Source: Oscillospiraceae bacterium (GTDB taxonomy: Bacteria > Bacillota > Clostridia > Oscillospirales > Ruminococcaceae). Taken from it: 64,000 bases of DNA. The stretch spans positions 1 to 64,000 of the forward strand of contig WRCY01000001.1 of assembly GCA_009783695.1 (NCBI GenBank), given 5' to 3'. Of this stretch, positions 58,040 through 64,000 are shown piece after piece. How positions within the stretch are numbered: position 1 is the stretch's first letter; each line of letters begins with the position of its first letter. The position numbers were made by a program, and so were the translations under genes. The notes beneath the pieces are model-generated. The model saw nothing but the letters and a program-made list of their open reading frames with translations. It was not told the DNA's origin and did not search any database.

Positions 58040-58325
58040 ATTTTTAATAAGTCCTTTCCTCACAAGCACACCATGAACAGGGCGTTTTCCCCGATTCAGC
58101 CATGCTTTGTTTCAAGTTTTGCCTTTCCTCACAAGCACACCATGAACAGGGCGTTTTCCCCGATTCAGCCATGCTCCGTTTCAAGTTTTGCCTTTCCTCA
58201 CAAGCGCGCCATGAACAAGGCGTTTTCCCCGATTCAGCCATGCTCCGTTTCAAGTTTTGCCTTTCCTCACAAGCACGTCATGAACAGGGCGTTTTCCCTA
58301 TACAACCATGCTTTGTTTCAAGCTT
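58040..58325 (-). repeat. Four tandem family-1 repeats, 69-bp period, between rpoA and rplQ
   Basis: CCTTTCCTCACAAGC starts at 58053, 58122, 58191, 58260. Confidence 0.95.
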
Positions 58326-58332
58326 AAGTTTC

Positions 58333-59295
58333 TTAAATATCCTCGCTGGTTGCAAGGTCAAATCCGAGTGAAATTAGTTTTGCCCGCACTTCCTCAAACG
58401 ACTTCTTACCTAAGTTGCGAACCTTCATCATATCTTCCTGGCTCTTGTTGATGAGGTCGTCGACGTTGTTGATTCCCGCGCGCTTGAGACAGTTGAAAGA
58501 ACGCACAGACAAATCCAAGTCTTCTATAGTCATTTCAAGAATCTTGTCCTTGCTCTTGTCGTCTTTTTCCACCATCAGCTCCGGCTGAGCGGGCTCGTCC
58601 GATAAGTCTACGAACAGCGCAAGATGCTCGTTTAGTACTTTCGCAGCGTAAGACACAGCTTCCTTTGCGGAGATTGTTCCGTCAGTCCAGACTTCAATCG
58701 TGAGCTTGTCGTAGTCGGTGCGCTGCCCGACGCGCGTGCTCTCTACCGAATAGTTTACCCTCATAACGGGGGTATAGATGCTGTCAACAGCGATTACGCC
58801 AATCGGCATAGGCGAGAAGATTGCTTTATTCTTCTCTGCGCTTACGTACCCGCGCCCTCTGTCGAAAGTCATTTCCATGTAGAGCTTTGCGCCCGCCGAG
58901 AGAGTCGCGATGTGCATACCGGGGTCGAGTATTTCGATTTCACTGTCGGTCTTGATGTCGGCAGCAGTTACTGTACACTCGCCTTCGGCTTCGATGTAGA
59001 CTGTCTTCGGCGCGTCGCCGTACATCTTGGCAATCAGCCCTTTAACGTTGAGGATGATTTCCGTTACGTCTTCTTTTATGCCTGTGATTGTAGAAAATTC
59101 GTGTTGGATACCGTCAATTTTCACGGACGTAACCGCCACGCCCGGCAAGGACGAAAGCAGCACGCGTCTAAGACTGTTTCCAAGAGTGTTTCCGTAGCCG
59201 TGCTCGAGCGGTTCAAGACAGAACATTCCGTATTTTCCGTCGGGTTTAAGCTTAACGGTTTCTATTTCCGGCTTTTCGATTTTTTCAAGCATTTT
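58333..59295 (-). CDS. rpoA: RNA polymerase subunit alpha
   Basis: [26 protein letters not shown]-terminal domain. Confidence 0.97.
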   Translation of the reverse strand, partial: KMLEKIEKPEIETVKLKPDGKYGMFCLEPLEHGYGNTLGNSLRRVLLSSLPGVAVTSVKIDGIQHEFSTITGIKEDVTEIILNVKGLIAKMYGDAPKTVYIEAEGECTVTAADIKTDSEIEILDPGMHIATLSAGAKLYMEMTFDRGRGYVSAEKNKAIFSPMPIGVIAVDSIYTPVMRVNYSVESTRVGQRTDYDKLTIEVWTDGTISAKEAVSYAAKVLNEHLALFVDLSDEPAQPELMVEKDDKSKDKILEMTIEDLDLSVRSFNCLKRAGINNVDDLINKSQEDMMKVRNLGKKSFEEVRAKLISLGFDLATSEDI

Positions 59296-59523
59296 CTCAC
59301 CAATCCTTTCCCGCAACAGCGAGATGCAAAAATTAGTTTACAGCTTGCACAACATCTTAATAACAGGTTTTAACCCGTTCCTTTTGCAGTACAAGTTGTC
59401 GTTTGTCGTTGGGTGAGCTGAGAGCAGCTCCTGCCTGCGAATAATTCAAAATTGCTGTAGATAATGAAAAACACTACGGCAAATTTGAAATACCCGCTAC
59501 CTACATTATATGCGGGACTTTGA

Positions 59524-60126
59524 TTATTTAGAATACAATTCTATAACCAAATGTTCTTGAATCTCAAAATCAAGCTCGTCGCGCTGCGGTAATCTTACGA
59601 TTGTCGCGCTTTTCGCCTCTTTGTTGACATCAAGCCACAAAGGAAACGTTCTTCCGTGGTTTGCGTCTGCGATTTGCTCAAACTTGGGGCTCTTCCTGCT
59701 TTTTTCCTTAAGTGCCACAACATCGCCCGCTTTAATCCTAAACGAGGGTATATCCACACGCTTACCGTTCACGGAAAAGTGACCGTGCCCTACAAGCTGT
59801 CTGGCTTCGCGTCTTGTTGTAGCCATTCCCATTCTGAAAACGACATTATCGAGACGGGTTTCAAGAAGTCTGATTAAGTTTTCGCCGGATACGCCTTTTT
59901 CTTTGGTGGCGATTACGTAATAACCATGGAACTGCTTCTCCAAAACACCGTAGATAAACTTCAGCTTTTGTTTTTCTTTAAGCTGCAGTCCGTACTCGGA
60001 TATTTTTTTTCTGCTGTTGGTGTTTCTGTTACGCTTGGTTTCTTTTTTCTGGGTGTAGCCGAGAATTGCGGGACTGAGTCCCAGTGCCTTACACCTTTTT
60101 GAAATTGGGGTTCTGTCAATAGCCAT
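59524..60126 (-). CDS. rpsD: Ribosomal protein S4
   Basis: S4 domain RLDNVVFRMGMATTRREARQLVGHGHFSVNG. Confidence 0.96.
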   Translation of the reverse strand: MAIDRTPISKRCKALGLSPAILGYTQKKETKRNRNTNSRKKISEYGLQLKEKQKLKFIYGVLEKQFHGYYVIATKEKGVSGENLIRLLETRLDNVVFRMGMATTRREARQLVGHGHFSVNGKRVDIPSFRIKAGDVVALKEKSRKSPKFEQIADANHGRTFPLWLDVNKEAKSATIVRLPQRDELDFEIQEHLVIELYSK

Positions 60127-60189
60127 TGGTTAATTTTCCTCCATGTTTGTTACTTAATCTACTATCGGAATCTCACCGACATTGGGCTA

Positions 60190-60258
60190 ACAAACCCAAT
60201 TATTAATTGTCAATTCCGCTTCGCTCTGTTCGCGTTGCGAAATTGTCAATTGTTCGTT
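60190..60258 (-). repeat. Family-2 element after rpsK stop with GC core
   Basis: AATTATTAATTGTCAATT-CCGCTTCGCTCTGTTCGCGTTGCGA-AATTGTCAATTGTTCGTTA. Confidence 0.75.
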
Positions 60259-60664
60259 ACACGCGTCTGCGTTTGGGCGGCCTGCAGCCGTTGTGAGGAA
60301 TCGGGGTCACGTCTTTAATCATACGTACTTCAAGCCCCGCGCCCTGTAAAGCACGAATCGCCGCTTCGCGTCCCGAGCCCGGCCCCTTTACGTACACCTC
60401 AACGGTCTTGAGTCCGTGCTCCATGGCAGCTTTCGCTGCGGTTTCCGCCGCTGACTGCGCCGCATAAGGAGTGGATTTGCGCGAGCCGCGGAAGCCCAGT
60501 CCACCCGCCGATGCCCACGAAAGTGCATTGCCATGCAAGTCCGTAATGGTAACGATGGTGTTGTTGAACGTAGACTGGATATGTGCAGAGCCGTTCTCTA
60601 TATTCTTGCGTTCGCGCCGTCTGCGTGCTACAGGCTTTTTGCCGCCTTTCTGTTGTTTTGCCAT
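60257..60664 (-). CDS. rpsK: Ribosomal protein S11
   Basis: [32 protein letters not shown]. Confidence 0.96.
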   Translation of the reverse strand: MAKQQKGGKKPVARRRRERKNIENGSAHIQSTFNNTIVTITDLHGNALSWASAGGLGFRGSRKSTPYAAQSAAETAAKAAMEHGLKTVEVYVKGPGSGREAAIRALQGAGLEVRMIKDVTPIPHNGCRPPKRRRV

Positions 60665-60740
60665 ATTTTCAATAAGTCCTTTCCGCACTAATTCGAGTCG
60701 GAACAACGTTTTCCCCGGTTTGCGGGGATATTTGTTCAGA
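60665..60740 (-). repeat. Family-1 repeat upstream of rpsK
   Basis: ACCGGGGAAAACGTTGTTCCGACTCGAATTAGTGCGGAAAGGACTTATTGAAAAT-ATG. Confidence 0.83.
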
Positions 60741-60747
60741 CGCGGTT

Positions 60748-61116
60748 TTACTTCTTCTTGTTTGCAATAGTCTTACGCGGGCCCTTGCGTGTTCTCGCAT
60801 TGGTTCTTGTCCGCTGCCCGCGCACAGGTAAACCTTTGCGGTGACGTTGTCCGCGGTAACAGTTGATTTCAACCAGACGCTTTATGTTAAGCGCCACCTC
60901 GCGCCGCAAATCGCCCTCAACCATGTAGCTCGCATCAATAACCTCGCGGATTTTTGCCTCGTCAGCTTCCGTTAAGTCTTTTGTGCGCGTATCGGGGTTT
61001 ACGCCCGCTGCTGTCAAAATATCGTTCGATGTTCTTCTGCCGATGCCGAAAATATAGGTCAGCCCGATTTCAATCCGCTTGTCCTTAGGCAAATCGACGC
61101 CTGAAATTCTTGCCAT
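60748..61116 (-). CDS. rpsM: Ribosomal protein S13
   Basis: [26 protein letters not shown]. Confidence 0.96.
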   Translation of the reverse strand: MARISGVDLPKDKRIEIGLTYIFGIGRRTSNDILTAAGVNPDTRTKDLTEADEAKIREVIDASYMVEGDLRREVALNIKRLVEINCYRGQRHRKGLPVRGQRTRTNARTRKGPRKTIANKKK

Positions 61117-61139
61117 AACTGCTTTTCCTTTCTTATGAT

Positions 61140-61253
61140 TTAACCCTGACGCTGCTTGTGCTTAGGCTCTTTGCAAATTACCATTACCCTGCCGTTGCGT
61201 TTAATTACCTTGCACTTTTCGCACATAGGCTTTACCGAAGGTCTCACTTTCAT
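61140..61253 (-). CDS. rpmJ: Ribosomal protein L36 (37 aa; not in ORF track)
   Basis: [37 protein letters not shown]. Confidence 0.96.
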   Translation of the reverse strand: MKVRPSVKPMCEKCKVIKRNGRVMVICKEPKHKQRQG

Positions 61254-61411
61254 ATTCTCACCAAGTCCTTTCATCACTATCGAAGAATGAACAGCTTCAT
61301 TTTCCCCGATTCAGTGTCGGTTGTTTTAAACTTTAACCAAGTCTTTTCATCACTATCGAAGAATGAACAGCTCCATTTTCCCCGATTCAGTGTCGGTTGT
61401 TTTTAAACTTT
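61254..61411 (-). repeat. Two tandem family-1 repeats, 76-bp period, between infA and rpmJ
   Basis: CCAAGTC starts at 61261 and 61337. Confidence 0.92.
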
Positions 61412-61432
61412 AATCAAGTCTTTTTATCTTCT

Positions 61433-61651
61433 TTATTTTGCTCTCCATGTAATTCTGCCCTTTGTCAGGTCATACGGTGACATTTCGACCGTTACCTTGT
61501 CCCCCGGCAGTATACGGATAAAATTCATCCGGAGCTTCCCGCTGACGTGAGCGAGTATTTTATGCCCGTTCGACAGCTCAACTTGAAAGGTTGCATTCGG
61601 CAAAGCTTCAAGTATTATACCCTCGACTTCTATAACATCTTCTTTTGCCAT
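61433..61651 (-). CDS. infA: Translation initiation factor IF-1
   Basis: [48 protein letters not shown]. Confidence 0.96.
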   Translation of the reverse strand: MAKEDVIEVEGIILEALPNATFQVELSNGHKILAHVSGKLRMNFIRILPGDKVTVEMSPYDLTKGRITWRAK

Positions 61652-61883
61652 ATTTCATCAAGTCCTTTCTTCATAAGCATTATTTGAAACTGCGTTTTCC
61701 CCGATTATGAACAGCGTGTTGCCAAGCTTTTATTCAAGCCCTTTCTTCATAATCATTATTTGAAACTACGTTTTCCCCGATTATGAACAGTGTGTTGCCA
61801 AGCTTTTATTCAAGCCCTTTCTTCATAATCATTATTTAAAACCGCGTTTTCCCCGATTATGAACAGCGTGTTGCCAAGCTTTT
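61652..61883 (-). repeat. Three tandem family-1 repeats, 76-bp period, upstream of infA
   Basis: CAAGTCC/CAAGCCC starts at 61659, 61735, 61811. Confidence 0.94.
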
Positions 61884-61898
61884 ATTCGCAGACATTAT

Positions 61899-62138
61899 TT
61901 AAAACTGCGGAAAATTATAGCTATGCAGTAAAGCGCGCAGTTTCTTATCCGTAAGTTCAGTTGTGTCTATAGTATTGTTTGTTTTTGATATATGCTTCGG
62001 GTTTTTTGCTTTGGGTTTTTCAAGTTTTCTGCGCCGCCCGTCCGCGATTATCGGTCGTTCGCCATCCATACCGACCACAACGTAGAAACTCCCCTTGTCG
62101 CGCCCCGACGTGCTTTTTATTATTGTTCCTGTTTTCAT
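61899..62138 (-). CDS. KOW-domain RNA-binding protein (L14e/L6e-like)
   Basis: GTIIKSTSGRDKGSFYVVVGMDGERPIIADGRRRKLEKPKAKNPKH. Confidence 0.85.
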   Translation of the reverse strand: MKTGTIIKSTSGRDKGSFYVVVGMDGERPIIADGRRRKLEKPKAKNPKHISKTNNTIDTTELTDKKLRALLHSYNFPQF

Positions 62139-62139
62139 T

Positions 62140-62928
62140 TTAATCCGGTCTTGTAAGAATCATCGGCTGTCCCTCGGTTATTGCTATTGTATGCTCGAAG
62201 TGCGCGCATAAATTCCCGTTGGCTTCCACAACCGTCCAGTTATCGTTCAAAAGCTTTGTCTTCGAGGTCGATTGATTCACCATCGGCTCAATGCATATTG
62301 TCATTCCCGGCGTGAGCCGCGGCCCTTTCCCCGGTTTCCCGAAGTTCGGAATATCAGGCGCCTCGTGCAAATCCCTGCCTATACCGTGCCCTATATAATC
62401 CTTGACTACATGAAAGCCTCTGCTCTCGCAATAGGTTTGGATTGCGCTGGATATATCACCTATTCTGCTTCCCGGCAGCGCTACTTTTATAGCCGCATAC
62501 AAACATTCCTCGGTAACCCGCAGCAGCCTTTCGGCTGTTTCTGAAACTGTTCCGACTTTAAACGTCGCCGCGTTATCTCCATGCCAGCCGTCAAGAAAGG
62601 CACCCACATCAACCGAAACTATATCGCCGTTTCTGAGGATTCTTTTTTTAGACGGAATCCCGTGGATTAGTTCGTGATTTACAGAAATGCAGGCGTTACC
62701 TTTGAATCCGCGGTAGTTTAGGAACGACGGCTTCGCACCGTGTCTGTGAAGAAACTCGCCGATAATTCTGTTCAGCTCCCACGTGCTCATTCCGTCGGCG
62801 ACTTTTTCGCCTGCCAGCTTTAAAACTTTCGCCGAGAGCTCGCTCGCCTTGCGTATTTTATGAAGCTCAGCTGCGTTTTTAACGACGATTACGCTTGATT
62901 CGCGCTGTCTATGAATCAATTGCTTCAA
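62140..62928 (-). CDS. map: Methionine aminopeptidase type I
   Basis: SVDVGAFLDGWHGDNAATF, GHGIGRDLHEAP; exact start uncertain. Confidence 0.95.
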   Translation of the reverse strand: MKQLIHRQRESSVIVVKNAAELHKIRKASELSAKVLKLAGEKVADGMSTWELNRIIGEFLHRHGAKPSFLNYRGFKGNACISVNHELIHGIPSKKRILRNGDIVSVDVGAFLDGWHGDNAATFKVGTVSETAERLLRVTEECLYAAIKVALPGSRIGDISSAIQTYCESRGFHVVKDYIGHGIGRDLHEAPDIPNFGKPGKGPRLTPGMTICIEPMVNQSTSKTKLLNDNWTVVEANGNLCAHFEHTIAITEGQPMILTRPD

Positions 62929-63541
62929 AAGTCAGTTTTGTCGTGTCCGCGATTTCCTCTTGCCCCTCAACAGTGCGCAGCTTCCCGCGGCTTTCATAGA
63001 AGCTAATCAGCGGAGCCGTCTTCTCGTGATAGGTTTTAAGTCGGGCGAGCACCGTTTCGGGTTTATCGTCGTCGCGCAGCACAACCGCGCCTTTGCATAA
63101 ATCGCAGGTGTTTTCAGCCTTAACGGGTTTATACTCGATGTGGTAAGAAGCACCGCAGTCGCTGCAGACGCGTCTTCCCGACATGCGGGCGATGATTTTT
63201 TCATCATCAACATGAATATTAATAACTTTATCAATTGCAACGTCCATGCGCTCTAACGCTTCCGCCTGCTCGACAGTGCGGGGAAAGCCATCAAGAATGA
63301 AGCCCTTTTTCGCGTCGTCAAGGGCAATACGGTCTTTGATTATGCCGATTACAACTTCATCGGGGACAAGGTCGCCCGCGTCCATGAAAGCCTTAGCTTT
63401 AAGCCCTGCCTCCGTACCGTTCTTCACAGCTTCGCGAAGCATGTTCCCGGTAGATACGGCGGGAAGATTATACTTTACATTTACTTGCTCCGCCTGCGTG
63501 CCTTTTCCCGAGCCGGGAGCACCTAAAAAGATTAAATTCAT
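62909..63541 (-). CDS. adk: Adenylate kinase
   Basis: MNLIFLGAPGSGKGTQAE; Cys4 lid. Confidence 0.97.
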   Translation of the reverse strand: MNLIFLGAPGSGKGTQAEQVNVKYNLPAVSTGNMLREAVKNGTEAGLKAKAFMDAGDLVPDEVVIGIIKDRIALDDAKKGFILDGFPRTVEQAEALERMDVAIDKVINIHVDDEKIIARMSGRRVCSDCGASYHIEYKPVKAENTCDLCKGAVVLRDDDKPETVLARLKTYHEKTAPLISFYESRGKLRTVEGQEEIADTTKLTFEAIDS

Positions 63542-63625
63542 AGTTATTCTCATTAAGTCCTTTCTTCACAAAATTGGAATGAAAACAGCGTTATCCCCGC
63601 GTCAGTTTTATTTGTTTTCAAACTT
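63542..63625 (-). repeat. Family-1 repeat upstream of adk
   Basis: GTTTGAAAACAAATAAAACTGACGCGGGGATAACGCTGTTTTCATTCCAATTTTGTGAAGAAAGGACTTAATGAGAATAACT-ATG. Confidence 0.87.
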
Positions 63626-63710
63626 TTCTTCTGCCTGTCATTGTTCAGTTCGCCGTGAAAGGGCGCATACGCGCCGCCGGCCGCTTCTGCGAGCGCACGG
63701 GTTCATCGGT

Positions 63711-64000
63711 TTATTCCAAGAAACCCTTATGATGGCGCATCATCATCTGACCCTCAAGCGAGCGCACGGTTTCGAGAGAAACACCTACTAAGATTAGCAT
63801 CGTTGTGCCGCCCATTGCCATTCCGTGAATGTTCGTAACGTTCGAGAACACTATCGGGAATATAGCGATAAATCCGAGGAAAATCGCGCCTATTAAAGTT
63901 ATCTTCGAGAGTGAGTTATAGATGAAGTCCGATGTGGGCTTGCCCGGACGGTAACCCGGAATCGCACCGTTGTTTTTCTTCAGGTTATTCGCGATTTCAA
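63711..64000 (-). CDS. secY: Preprotein translocase SecY, C-terminal part (runs off window)
   Basis: Minus-strand frame ends ..MGGTTMLILVGVSLETVRSLEGQMMMRHHKGFLE*; not in ORF track because partial. Confidence 0.9.
   Translation of the reverse strand, partial: EIANNLKKNNGAIPGYRPGKPTSDFIYNSLSKITLIGAIFLGFIAIFPIVFSNVTNIHGMAMGGTTMLILVGVSLETVRSLEGQMMMRHHKGFLE

Noticed and set aside
58040-58325. Tandem repeats resembling a CRISPR array
   Set aside because: Units of 69 bp are near-identical over their whole length with no unique spacers and no cas genes; same for the 76- and 81-bp arrays.
58044-58371. ORFs with repeated [21 protein letters not shown] (minus) and [17 protein letters not shown] (plus)
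   Set aside because: Artefacts of the 69-bp tandem array (23 codons per unit), present on both strands.
14425-63625. Family-1 repeat as an ordinary rho-independent terminator
   Set aside because: The short A/T-rich hairpin is not followed by a U tract, and the element ends at start codons rather than after genes.
1-64000. tRNA or rRNA genes
   Set aside because: None recognised by eye; a tRNAscan-SE/Infernal run would be needed to exclude them.

Overview
The window is a 64-kb piece of a low-GC Firmicutes (Clostridia-like) chromosome. Positions 1-12.3 kb hold a two-component/phosphorelay signalling cluster: hybrid histidine kinases, an Hpt-REC-HD-GYP protein, a stand-alone RNAP alpha-CTD-like protein, an OpuCC-like binding lipoprotein, and a 7TMR-DISM kinase with an OmpR-type regulator. 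Positions 12.5-64 kb are mainly housekeeping: lysS, greA, ctpA-like, ftsEX, a PucR/CdaR-type regulator, metG, hpf, argF-argD-argB-argJ-argC, a GH3 glycosidase, pheA-aroC-aroA-aroB, whiA-rapZ-murB-hprK, a murL-like/murD-like pair, and the rplQ-rpoA-rpsD-rpsK-rpsM-rpmJ-infA-(KOW)-map-adk-secY operon. The most unusual signal is a dispersed intergenic repeat of about 75 bp, roughly 35+ copies by eye. Its consensus in gene-sense orientation is TTTGAAAATAAA..ACTGAATCGGGGAAAACGnnGTTTTCATnnnnnnTTTGTGAAGAAAGGACTTAATGAAAAT-ATG. It ends at the start codon of the downstream gene and carries that gene's Shine-Dalgarno at near-fixed spacing. It contains a small inverted repeat, occurs in tandem arrays (periods 69, 76 and 81 bp) inside the ribosomal and aro operons, and is nested in one place. 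It is absent from the first 14 kb. A second dispersed family, made of 7-bp-period AT-rich repeats with GC hairpin cores, starts at stop codons. A third recurring structure is a divergent module of an XRE repressor plus a small DUF6809-like ORF. It has 17-bp-spaced promoters and module-specific palindromes, and two of its copies lie in the arg cluster. All calls are from reading the sequence only; no database search was run.
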